From Nocardia amikacinitolerans NBRC 108937 (GTDB taxonomy: Bacteria > Actinomycetota > Actinomycetes > Mycobacteriales > Mycobacteriaceae): a stretch of DNA of 64,000 nt. Position 1 is the stretch's first letter. Each line of letters starts with the position of its first letter. Made by a program: the position numbers and the translations under genes. The stretch is taken from contig NZ_BDAU01000033.1 of NCBI RefSeq assembly GCF_001612615.1, positions 1 to 64,000 of the forward strand, written 5' to 3'. The notes beneath the pieces were generated by a model. The model was not told the DNA's origin. It worked only from the letters and a program-made list of their open reading frames with translations, and searched no databases. Below, in pieces: positions 1 to 7,265 of the stretch.

Positions 1-312
1 ATTCACACCTCGTCCATCTCGTGTGTTGGCGCGAATAGTTGCCTGCTTCCGATACCTTTCGATTAGTGCCTCTATCTCAGCCGGGTTCGGCTCATCGATA
101 CGTCTTTCGCCCCAGTGCTTTTCGAGATATCGCCAGTATGTTCCGTAGTTGCGTAGGGTGCTGTCGTTGGCCCTTCCCGAAACGATGTGGATGTAGATCT
201 GGAATGTCGGCACCGGAGCTGCGGCATGTGGGCTGGTTTGCAGGTCTTCGACGGTCAACCCGAGACGCGCCAGCAGGTGTAGCGCGGTGCTGATGTCCTC
301 CTCGGTGGTCAC
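1..312 (-). CDS. Tyrosine site-specific integrase, N-terminal part (runs off window)
   Basis: Reading leftwards from a GTG at 312, an open frame runs to the window edge. The translation begins VTTEEDISTALHLLARLGL and continues with a region of the type TFQIYIHIVSGRANDSTLRN..YWRYLEKHWG. This looks like the SAM-like, DNA-arm-binding N-terminal domain of actinobacterial phage-type integrases. The catalytic domain lies outside the window, so activity cannot be judged. The start overlaps the stop of the AbrB-like gene upstream in a GTGA, so the two are probably co-transcribed. I infer that it is the integrase of an element extending to the left. It could also be an old fragment. Confidence 0.6.
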   Translation of the reverse strand, partial: MTTEEDISTALHLLARLGLTVEDLQTSPHAAAPVPTFQIYIHIVSGRANDSTLRNYGTYWRYLEKHWGERRIDEPNPAEIEALIERYRKQATIRANTRDGRGVN

Positions 313-941
313 GGCCTGTGCTCCCAGATTTGGTGTCCGTAGCCCCACAGCGCCTCGACGACCGCTGATGGTGGATACACAGCGATAACGTCTTGTGTGG
401 GCGCTGCCGTAAGCAGGACTCGTTCGCCGGCGGTAAGCGCACAGCCGCGTCGGATCGCGGCGGGCAGGTAAAGGAAGCCGTTGGCATGGATCGAGAACGG
501 TCCCGATCGCGATCGTCGAATTACCGGAATTTGTATCTCGATAGTGATCGAGAGGCAGTCACTGGGAGTCCACGGCATCACGCGGAATAGTGATTTGTTG
601 GCGAGACGGCCGCGTTTGTCCAGAGTTGTTGTGGTGTAGAAGAAATCGCTTATCGGAGGCCGCGGCAGTGCTTCAGGGAATTGAAATGGGATGGTGTCGA
701 GCGTCTTAGCTCTTCTTGTCCGGTGATGGAGCAGGCCGTCGAACTCGACGAGCGGCTCTGGATGACGGGGACCGCGCTGGTCGTCGTTGCCAGCAAGTTG
801 GTCAGCCGCTGTCTGTCCCGGCTGCTTCGTGGTCGGGGGTGTCTCGGTGTTGTGTTCGGTGCTGGACCTGTTCGAATGGGCTGGTGGCGGCCGATGGTCG
901 CGTGGGGCTGCATGCGGTTCGGGCCGTGGGACTGGAGGCAC
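309..941 (-). CDS. AbrB/MazE/SpoVT-like DNA-binding domain protein
   Basis: The C-terminal ~110 residues have the pattern LDKRGRLANKSLFRV..W....L, then a variable strand, GPFSIHANGFLYLPAAIRRG, CALTAGERVLL and VIAVYPPSAV. This is the swapped-hairpin AbrB-like fold that often sits beside integrases in Nocardia and Rhodococcus elements. Such proteins bind DNA as dimers, and a regulatory role within the element is inferred. The ORF start at 941 gives a Pro/Thr-rich extension of about 100 residues that may not be translated. I saw no ATG, GTG or TTG between that extension and the domain, so the start is uncertain. The stop overlaps the downstream integrase start (GTGA). Confidence 0.6.
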   Translation of the reverse strand: MPPVPRPEPHAAPRDHRPPPAHSNRSSTEHNTETPPTTKQPGQTAADQLAGNDDQRGPRHPEPLVEFDGLLHHRTRRAKTLDTIPFQFPEALPRPPISDFFYTTTTLDKRGRLANKSLFRVMPWTPSDCLSITIEIQIPVIRRSRSGPFSIHANGFLYLPAAIRRGCALTAGERVLLTAAPTQDVIAVYPPSAVVEALWGYGHQIWEHRP

Positions 942-1344
942 GGGACGTTCACTTTCTGTCCGTCGTGCCTGTCTGTCCCGGGTCCATCAAACCTGAACTT
1001 CAGCGTTAGCGCCACCCATTCCGAGACGCGGGCCGCCGAGCCGTGCGGACAGTGCGTCATCGAATTCTTCGTTGATCCGGAGATGAAGGCTGCGCGCGAT
1101 CAGTCCGGCTCAGACCGGATCCCGCTTTTGGGTCTGGCCGCATTGTCTTGGCCGCGGTCGGATGGTCGGCTCGGCGCCGAGCAGCCCACCCTCGCAATGG
1201 CATCCGCGCAGTACGGCTAGCCACTCGCCGGTTCCGCGGTGAACCCGCCTGGCTCCGGTGGATGGAATCCGGCCTCATCAACCGAGTGGTGGCAGACTTT
1301 CACCACGGGCGCGCTGCCCGATGATCTCAGCTTCGCGCGGCACG
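942..1344. other. Stretch without a convincing gene
   Basis: About 400 bases between the AbrB-like gene and the XRE gene. All frames that are open here lack recognisable domains and have the Arg/Pro/Gly-rich look of non-coding frames. No RNA gene or clear promoter was recognised. Confidence 0.4.
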
Positions 1345-1701
1345 CTACTCGCTCGGCCGACGAAGGATGAGATACGCCCGGTGGGGATAGATCGGCTCGT
1401 CGGCGGCTGCCTCCAGTCGAGCAAGGGTTGCCAGATCAGGGTAGAGCTCGCCGCGCACGATCCGGCCGACCGCGTTCGGCGCGATCCCGGCCGCCAGCGA
1501 CAGGGCTCGATGGGAAAGGCCCCGCCTAGCGCACAGGTCGTCGAGCGTGCGGGCCAGAGCGAGGCTGTAGTGCACGGGCAACGGAGCATCCGGCTGAGGC
1601 ACGGCGTCGTGTGGCCACTCACCCTTGGTGTAGGTCTGCGGAGCCTTGTCGCCGCGCACGCTGCCCTTCCGCCGCATGTCGCCATTCTCGTCAGCCCACA
1701 T
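1345..1701 (-). CDS. XRE-type helix-turn-helix regulator
   Basis: Small DNA-binding protein, 118 residues from the ATG at 1701. That ATG is preceded at good distance by GAGGAGG, which decides it over the longer GTG start at 1740. The C-terminal half carries a five-helix HTH: ARTLDDLCARRGLSHRALSL, then AAGIAPNAVGRIVRGE and LYPDLATLARLEAA. It is divergent from the serine recombinase with 97 bases between the two starts, a space that contains a perfect 12-base palindrome. The arrangement resembles a repressor controlling its own promoter and that of the recombinase. The repressor role is inferred from layout. The N-terminal ~55 residues match nothing I know. Confidence 0.7.
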   Translation of the reverse strand: MWADENGDMRRKGSVRGDKAPQTYTKGEWPHDAVPQPDAPLPVHYSLALARTLDDLCARRGLSHRALSLAAGIAPNAVGRIVRGELYPDLATLARLEAAADEPIYPHRAYLILRRPSE

Positions 1702-1745
1702 GATTCCGGGTCCTCCTCGAATCCGTTCAAGCGCCACCACTGTGA

Positions 1746-1757
1746 TACATATATGTA
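1746..1757. promoter_or_regulatory. Palindrome between XRE regulator and serine recombinase
   Basis: TACATATATGTA is a perfect 12-base palindrome in an otherwise GC-rich 97-base divergent intergenic region. It is AT-rich enough to overlap a -10 element for either gene. It is a likely operator for the XRE protein (inference). Confidence 0.5.
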
Positions 1758-1798
1758 CTGCGGAAGATCTTGTGTCAGCCAGCAGATCAGGAAGGCCT

Positions 1799-3016
1799 AT
1801 GACCTTTCAGTTTGGACCGCCCATCGATCTCACCGACCTGCCGAACTTCAGAAGGATGGATGTGCGTCCCCGTTGCTCGGTGTTCGTCGGGCGCGTATCG
1901 ACCAAGGACAATCAGAATCCGTCCTCCTCGCTGCCGCGGCAGGTGGTCCCCGCCTCCGCGCGACTGGAGGCGGGGGAGGAGTTCGCCGGGTATTACTGGG
2001 ATGTCGAGTCCGGGATGCTTCCGCCGGAGTTACGCAGCCTCGAACCGCAGGAGATGTATGAGGCGCTCGGTGTGCCGCTTCCTCGCGACGGCGGACTCCA
2101 GGATCTGGTGGACCGTGCTGAGCAGCTGGGCGTCACCCATGTGCTGGCCGAGCGCTCGGACCGTGTGGCACGCGCGATGCTGACCAGTCTCACCGTCGAG
2201 CACGAGCTCGGGAAGGTCGGGGTGGAGGTGGTGTACGCCAATGAACCAGTCGGTGGCACCGAATCGGGGCGGCTGCGCACCCGCCGCTACAGCCAGGTCG
2301 ATGCGGAGATCTACCGGACCGTGCTGATGGAAATGTCGATGGGCGGGCAGATCCAGCATGCCATCAACGGCTGGAACCACGGACGCCCGCCCTACCCCTA
2401 CACCACTGTGATCGATGAGACCGCGCCCACGCCTGCGGGGGGACGGTTCGGCGCGACGCGGCCGAAGCGCAAACTCGTTCCCCATCCCGACTCGTGCCGA
2501 TTCGACGCAGCCCGCGAGCTGTGCCGCCTGCGACGCGAGGAGCACCTGAAGTCGGCGGAGATCATCACCGTTCTGGCCGCCGACCCGGACCGGTACCCGA
2601 TCGAAGGCCGATGGACGCACAACCTGGTAGAGGGCCTGGCCGCGAACCCGAAACTCACCGGCCACCAGGTGTACAACCGGCGGGCAAGCCGCACCGGCCG
2701 TCCCGGGTTTTCCCGGCAGAATCCGGTTTCGGAGTGGGTGTGGTCGCCGGAAATCGTGCACGAGCCGGTGGTCAGCCTGCAGGAGTGGAAACAGGCCCAA
2801 GAAGTCACCGCGGCGCTGCGCGCGGGACGGCAGGAGGGCGGCTCGCTGTTGCGTATCCGCGTCGTGGCTCGTCAGCGGGGGCTTACCGTCACCGAGGTCA
2901 GCAGCAGTGATACGCATACGCTGTACCGGATCGGGGGACGGAAGGTGGTCTTGCCCTCCCCGATTCCGGACATGGTCGCCCAAGAGGTAATCGCCGACAT
3001 GAAGAATGCGACATGA
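1799..3016 (+). CDS. Serine recombinase (resolvase/invertase plus recombinase domain)
   Basis: Site-specific DNA recombinase, 405 residues. The ATG at 1799 follows AGGAAGG, so the longer frame that opens at 1646 is not needed. The resolvase domain shows VGRVSTKDNQ, with the usual Arg32 and nucleophile Ser34. It also has ERSDRVAR near residue 118, matching the conserved S-D-R-x-x-R helix. After a link comes a recombinase domain with a long-helix segment (EIYRTVLMEMSMGGQIQHAIN) and NHGRPPYPY, the usual hinge into DNA binding. It is shorter than phiC31-type integrases, and the zinc-ribbon/coiled-coil part looks reduced. The stop overlaps the next gene (ATGA). It probably moved the element or inverts DNA. 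Confidence 0.85.
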   Translation: MTFQFGPPIDLTDLPNFRRMDVRPRCSVFVGRVSTKDNQNPSSSLPRQVVPASARLEAGEEFAGYYWDVESGMLPPELRSLEPQEMYEALGVPLPRDGGLQDLVDRAEQLGVTHVLAERSDRVARAMLTSLTVEHELGKVGVEVVYANEPVGGTESGRLRTRRYSQVDAEIYRTVLMEMSMGGQIQHAINGWNHGRPPYPYTTVIDETAPTPAGGRFGATRPKRKLVPHPDSCRFDAARELCRLRREEHLKSAEIITVLAADPDRYPIEGRWTHNLVEGLAANPKLTGHQVYNRRASRTGRPGFSRQNPVSEWVWSPEIVHEPVVSLQEWKQAQEVTAALRAGRQEGGSLLRIRVVARQRGLTVTEVSSSDTHTLYRIGGRKVVLPSPIPDMVAQEVIADMKNAT

Positions 3017-3411
3017 GCGAACGCATCGAGTGCCGGGCCTACCGGCGCGACGGGGCCTGGGTGGCGCGCGTTCCCGAGCACGGGGTCTACGGGTACGGGC
3101 GGACGTTGAAGGCGGTGGGGGACAGCATCTCCGACGGGCTCGCCCACATCGGCGTGACCGCACAGGTCACCGTCATCGCGGTGACACCGGAGCTGGAGAA
3201 TCTGCGGGCCGTCCAGGACACCTACACGACGGCCCTGCGGGCGGCGGTGACCGCCCTGGCACTGCGCTCGACCACACTGGGGGACATCGCCCAGGCGACA
3301 GGAGCGCCGACCACACGAGTCAAAGCGCTCCTTGCCGATCGGTCGGCACCTCCCGCAAACCTCGACTCGCCGCTCCCTACAGGACACACCGCGGAAAGTC
3401 CGACACGCTGA
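3013..3411 (+). CDS. HicB-like small protein
   Basis: 132 residues, starting inside the recombinase stop (ATGA), so translationally coupled to it. The N-terminus MSERIECRAYRRDGAWVARV followed by PEHGVYGYGRTLKAVGDSIS is the HicB-type partial RNase-H fold: two strands, then a helix starting with a regularly spaced pattern. The C-terminal part (LGDIAQATGAPTTRVKALLAD) looks like a helix-turn-helix. HicB proteins usually neutralise the small HicA RNase, but no HicA-like ORF is seen on either side. An orphan regulator of the recombinase is as likely as an antitoxin. The coupling to a recombinase gene argues for a role within the element. Confidence 0.6.
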   Translation: MSERIECRAYRRDGAWVARVPEHGVYGYGRTLKAVGDSISDGLAHIGVTAQVTVIAVTPELENLRAVQDTYTTALRAAVTALALRSTTLGDIAQATGAPTTRVKALLADRSAPPANLDSPLPTGHTAESPTR

Positions 3412-3520
3412 GCGGCGTCGGTCAAGGGCGGCGAACCGTCGCCTCGCGTGGCCGACGTCCAATGAGTCGTGTGTGGCTGCGCTCGAAAGCGCGCCGTGAC
3501 CGTAGATCGCGGCTGTACGC

Positions 3521-3852
3521 TCAACCGGCCGGATCGGGTGCTCGGCGGGTGACCTTCACGCCGACCTCCAGTGGTGTCTGGTCGAGATGGAGGCGGGGCC
3601 ATGTGAGCCGCACTGTGGTGATCTGGGCATTGGATGCGTTGTTGACGAGCAGAACGTGCGCTCGGCGTGCCTGTCGCTCGATGGCCTCCTGTATCAGCCG
3701 CGGTGACTTGCCACCCGGATCGTGCGCGCGTACACCGCTTCTGCGGTGCCGGAATCCGTCGCGGCCTGCTCGAGCCAGGTCCATCCCCGTGACTCAACGA
3801 TTGGCCTGATCCGCTCGAGCCGTGCAGCCGAATCGGCATGGTGATCGAGCAC
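3521..3852 (-). pseudogene. Hypothetical gene broken by a frameshift
   Basis: Two coding-like pieces lie in different frames. The first (3852 to 3694) reads VLDHHADSAARLERI.. and TWLEQAATDSGTAEAV and ends at a stop after SHRG. The second (to 3521) resumes with GKSPRLIQEAIERQARRAHV, LLVNNASNAQITTVRLTW and LEVGVKVTRRAP. Joining them near 3700 gives one continuous plausible protein, so a frameshift is the simplest reading. I do not recognise the family. It lies in the mobile region, where decay is expected. Confidence 0.4.
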
Positions 3853-4523
3853 CGCACTCGGCACAGAAGCCGATCCACCGCACTACCGCACGCGCGCCTG
3901 CACCGGAATCCCGGGATCGGCGAATTCCCCCCATCATGTCACCGAGCGTACGCAGCTCGGCTGAGCGCGACCAATCATCGACCAACGGCGCGGCCAGCGG
4001 CGCGGCGCCGAACACGAGCACCGCGTACGCAATGTCGTTCGGTGATTGTGCGGTCGGCGCCGTAGTTCGCACAGATCAGACTCGCTGTGGGGCCTTGAGA
4101 TCCAGGTCTCGTTGTGCGACATCACTTGTCGGTGACGACCGCCAGAATCCCGCATGCACCAATACCGACCGCGGCGGATCGCCCCTCAGGAAGCATACGA
4201 GCGAGGGATTGCGCCCCGATTCGCCGTCTCGACGAACAACCCCGAGGACTACACCCGGATCACCGAACTAACGAAGCTGGCGGGCATCCCGGACGGAGAG
4301 CAAATAGGCGGCGGCGGGACGGATGGAGTTGCGACACGAGTTGGTGTGCTGCATGGACATGTCGGTCACCAGATATTGACTCCAGCAGTCGCCGGCCGAC
4401 GGGCAGCTGTGGTGCAGCGGGCCATGTAGTTGGAAGGGCGGCCTCGCTGGTCTGACGCCGCAGCGAAAGCGCAGTTGGATACTGCGAGTCGATTGCAGGC
4501 TACAAGTGACGAACACGGACGCC
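3853..4523. other. Stretch without a convincing gene
   Basis: Short open frames exist on both strands, among them one at 4154-4429 (+) with a coding-like centre (RFAVSTNNPEDYTRITELTK) and one at 3794-4072 (-) with NDIAYAVLVFGAAPLAAPLV. Neither has a recognised domain or a good ribosome-binding site. I read the stretch as remnants of element genes, without being able to name them. Confidence 0.3.
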
Positions 4524-4937
4524 TCATCGTCGGTCGTGTTGGGGCGGGATGGGGCGTCGACGGCGGGCTGGGCGGCGACGACGCGTGGGGCGAGAGGGGC
4601 CGGTGGTGTTCGACGCAGGCCTCTTGTTAAGCTTCGTGGGGCGACTGGTCGCCTCCAATGCGGCGGCGATGTCGTTGGCGGTGAGGAACCACGATCTGCC
4701 TGTTTTGTGTCCGGGGAGTCGCCCTGCCCTGAGTTGCTGCTCGTACCAGCGGCGCGACTTGCGCAGTGCGCGGGCGCCCACCGATACCGAGTAGGTCGGT
4801 TCATGCGGTGGACGCACAGATCCCACCCGCTGCGGTCGGATCGGCTCCTGGTCGTCGTCGACGGCGCTAAAGCGGGGTTGCTGGCGATGGCCGTTATTCG
4901 GGAGTGGGTTTGGGCCTGCTGATCGGGTTCTGGTCAT
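4524..4937 (-). CDS. Excisionase-like helix-turn-helix protein
   Basis: 137 residues from ATG 4937. Residues ~48-95 form a MerR/excisionase-type winged helix: YSVSVGARALRKSRRWYEQQ, LRAGRLPGHKTGRSWFLTAN and DIAAALEA. The pattern (helix-turn-helix, Arg-rich recognition helix, wing with G-x-S/R-W, final helix) matches small DNA-binding proteins that accompany integrases. The C-terminal 40 residues are Arg/Pro-rich and may be poorly structured. It is divergent from the Lsr2 gene with 52 bases between starts. Together with the integrase fragments it suggests an excision function. A plasmid-type regulator is the alternative. Confidence 0.6.
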   Translation of the reverse strand: MTRTRSAGPNPLPNNGHRQQPRFSAVDDDQEPIRPQRVGSVRPPHEPTYSVSVGARALRKSRRWYEQQLRAGRLPGHKTGRSWFLTANDIAAALEATSRPTKLNKRPASNTTGPSRPTRRRRPARRRRPIPPQHDRR

Positions 4938-4989
4938 CGGCCGTTATGGGGCGGTCGGTGCTTCATCGAGTTGGGAGCGGGGTGTCGGC

Positions 4990-5325
4990 GTGGCGCGCAA
5001 GGTTGTGGTGACGGTTGTCGATGATTTCGACGGTCGTTCGCAGGCGGCGGAGACGGTGTTGTTTGCGGTGGATGGTGTCGGTTACGAGATCGACCTGTCG
5101 CGGGAGAACGCGGCTAGGTTGCGGGATGTGTTCGCGCTTTGGGTGGTTCGTGGCCGCCGTGTCGGTAGAGCGGGTCGGCGCAGCAAGAACATCGAGTCGG
5201 TTGGGAAGGCCGCGCCGCAGCCTGGTGTGGTCCGCGAGTGGGCGCGGGCCAACGGGTACAGCGTGCCCACGCGCGGCAGGGTACCGGCGAACGTCGTCGC
5301 CGCTTACGAGAAGGCCGCGTCCTGA
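4990..5325 (+). CDS. Lsr2-family nucleoid-associated protein
   Basis: H-NS-like DNA-bridging protein, 111 residues, about the usual length. The GTG at 4990 gives MARKVVVTVVDDFDGRSQAA, close to the canonical Lsr2 N-terminus with its dimerising strands (VLFAVDGVGYEIDLSRENA). The C-terminal domain ends VVREWARANGYSVPTRGRVP, holding the RGR minor-groove (AT-hook-like) motif, then ANVVAAYEKA. Lsr2 proteins silence AT-rich, acquired DNA. A copy inside a mobile region probably serves the element rather than the chromosome and is likely a second paralogue (inference). The 3' end is overlapped antisense by the read-through frame of the integrase fragment. Confidence 0.88.
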   Translation: MARKVVVTVVDDFDGRSQAAETVLFAVDGVGYEIDLSRENAARLRDVFALWVVRGRRVGRAGRRSKNIESVGKAAPQPGVVREWARANGYSVPTRGRVPANVVAAYEKAAS

Positions 5326-5525
5326 CACGAACGGTGATGGGGAGTACGGGACCCGTCCTCCACAGGTCGAGGCGGAGGACGGGCCGCTTCCCCGTGGACC
5401 CGAAAATGCCGCCACAGCTCCGGGCCGACCCGACACTAACCGGCAGGTGCGCACGGGTAGTCCGTTTCGACACGAGTCGCATCACGCTCCGATGTTGGTC
5501 CGGATCAGCGGGGGCTGTGTTTCGG

Positions 5526-5881
5526 TTACCGGTCGGGTGCCAGCGGGTGGGTTCTGCGGTGAGCGCGGCCAAGGCTCGTGCGACCTCCTCGATTCCGGCT
5601 CGGGTGTAGAGGATGGTGCTGCCCTCGCCGTTGGCGTCGGTGTGTCCTGCGTAGGCGCGGGCGACGGCGTGGCCGAAGTTGCGTTCGACCCAGGTCAAGG
5701 TGGTGTGGCGTAGCCAGTGGGTGGTGATGCCTTGGATCGCGACCTCGGGGACGTGGCGTGCGATGCGTTGCCAGAGTTGGTCGTAGCGGCCGCGGGAGAT
5801 CGGTCGGCCGCGACGGTTGCGCAGCAGCGGTGCCGCCGGGGCTGCGCCCCGGCTGTCGGCATAGATCTCGGCAGACCGCAC
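5526..5881 (-). pseudogene. Tyrosine integrase, C-terminal catalytic fragment
   Basis: The frame reads PLLRNRRGRPISRGRYDQLW, then ITTHWLRHTTLTWVERNFGH, VARAYAGHTDANGEG and STILYTRAGIEEVARALAAL. The HxxR (HWLR), the second His (AGH) and the nucleophile Tyr (ILY) of tyrosine recombinases are present. The first catalytic Arg and the whole N-terminal half are missing, since a stop codon lies just upstream of the GTG at 5881. The recognisable part ends near 5526, but the frame stays open to 5114 over the Lsr2 gene. I read it as a truncated integrase marking one edge of an old element. Confidence 0.7.
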
Positions 5882-6122
5882 GGCGCATCAGCAAACGGCG
5901 TCTGCGCTCTGCCCGCCGGCCGGGCTCGTGCCGATCTACGTTGACCGACACGAGCCAAGCGGAGCGAGGCGTCGTACAGGGGATCAGACCTGTGTCGACG
6001 CGGACTTTCCAAATTCGCTGACCTCGAGACTGCCGCACGGCCAATCGCCGATGAAGTGCGAATTGCCTACGCTGGGTGTGCGATTCAGTGCACCTTCCAC
6101 TTGATGGAACCGCGCCGTGACG

Positions 6123-7184
6123 CTATGGCTGCGCTGGACCAGGGCGTGTCCGCAACTCCGACGGCGCAACACCAAAGGCGGCACGAAACGCGCGACTGAA
6201 GTGGGGCGCATCGAAGAAGCACCATCGCGCGGCGATCGCGGCGATGCTGACGTGGCGTGAACCAGGAGCCAACAGATCCCGCCGAGCACCACAGAGGCGT
6301 TCGTTTCTGATGAATTCGGAGACGGTCTCGCCAGCGGCGGCGAATGCACGTTGCAGGGTACGGGGGGAGACGTGATGTGCGGCTGCGACGGTGTCCGCGG
6401 TGACGCTCGGGTCCGAAATATGCACGCGGATAAAGTGTTCCGCCTGTCGGCGCAGAATGTCGGTGGGGGAGGCGCGATCGTCGGTGAGGGATGCCCACAC
6501 GATCGACGTCACCAGGTTGACTGCGGCGGAGCCGAGGAAATGGGTCGGTGGGGGAGCTGTGAGCTCGTCCGCGGTGTAGTCGGCGACCAGATCGGTGAGC
6601 ACCGGGCCCGGTCCTGTGATCGCGGTGTGTGCATGGCGCATGGCGGCATCGATATCGTGAGGCGCAAGCTGCAGTGCCGATCGAGGGAAGGCGAGCACCG
6701 TGCCGCGCCAACCTCGTTGGAATGTGAGCCGATACGGTTGGCTCAGGTCGTAGAGCGCGAGCTGCCCGGCGGCGAGGGCCACCTCGCGTCCGTGCTGTTC
6801 GACGACACCGTGGCCACGCGTCAGCAGACACACCTTCAAGGACTCCGTCGGCTGCTCACGGGCGGCCGCGGGTGATCTGAGCAGCACCTGCGCGGTGCCC
6901 ATGACGTCGTAGGCGTCGACCTCCCCGAAATGTGCCGTCCGCAGTGTGCCCTGCACCGACTGGTCTCTGAACGACTGCGCGCGCAAACCGTTGAACTCCG
7001 CGGCGAGCGCTTGGTGCCACGGTTCGCTAGGGGACAGTCCATTGTTCGGCAACACGAGCAACCTCACGGCGTCATCCGGTCGTTCGTATTGTGCAAGCCT
7101 CCCGAGATCGACCGGGGAATTTCCGGCGAAAAGGACTGAACGGATATGTCGTCGGACGACAAGTGACCTGTCGGCTGTCGGCAA
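6123..7184 (-). CDS. AraC-family transcriptional regulator
   Basis: 353 residues. The N-terminal two thirds look like the AraC-binding-like sensor domain (AHFGEVDAYDVMGTAQVLLR, CLLTRGHGVVEQHGREVALA, LALYDLSQPYRL). The C-terminus is a double HTH: HFIRVHISDPSVTADTVAAA, HHVSPRTLQRAFA and, in the second helix pair, HVSIAAIAARWCFFDAPHFS followed by RAFRAAFGVAPSELR, the signature of the family. It is divergent from the aldehyde dehydrogenase, with 81 bases between starts, and so probably activates it in response to an aromatic compound (inference from layout; the family includes regulators of aromatic catabolism). Confidence 0.87.
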   Translation of the reverse strand: MPTADRSLVVRRHIRSVLFAGNSPVDLGRLAQYERPDDAVRLLVLPNNGLSPSEPWHQALAAEFNGLRAQSFRDQSVQGTLRTAHFGEVDAYDVMGTAQVLLRSPAAAREQPTESLKVCLLTRGHGVVEQHGREVALAAGQLALYDLSQPYRLTFQRGWRGTVLAFPRSALQLAPHDIDAAMRHAHTAITGPGPVLTDLVADYTADELTAPPPTHFLGSAAVNLVTSIVWASLTDDRASPTDILRRQAEHFIRVHISDPSVTADTVAAAHHVSPRTLQRAFAAAGETVSEFIRNERLCGARRDLLAPGSRHVSIAAIAARWCFFDAPHFSRAFRAAFGVAPSELRTRPGPAQP

Positions 7185-7265
7185 GGCGGCCTGTCACCAC
7201 GCGCCCACCATGACACCACCGGCGTGGAACCCCACGTGCGACCGGGATGTGAAGGAGTGATGGTG

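Noticed and set aside
4268..4523. Separate minus-strand gene next to the excisionase-like ORF
   Set aside because: The frame covers the excisionase-like gene in a different register and is Pro/Arg-rich, without a domain.
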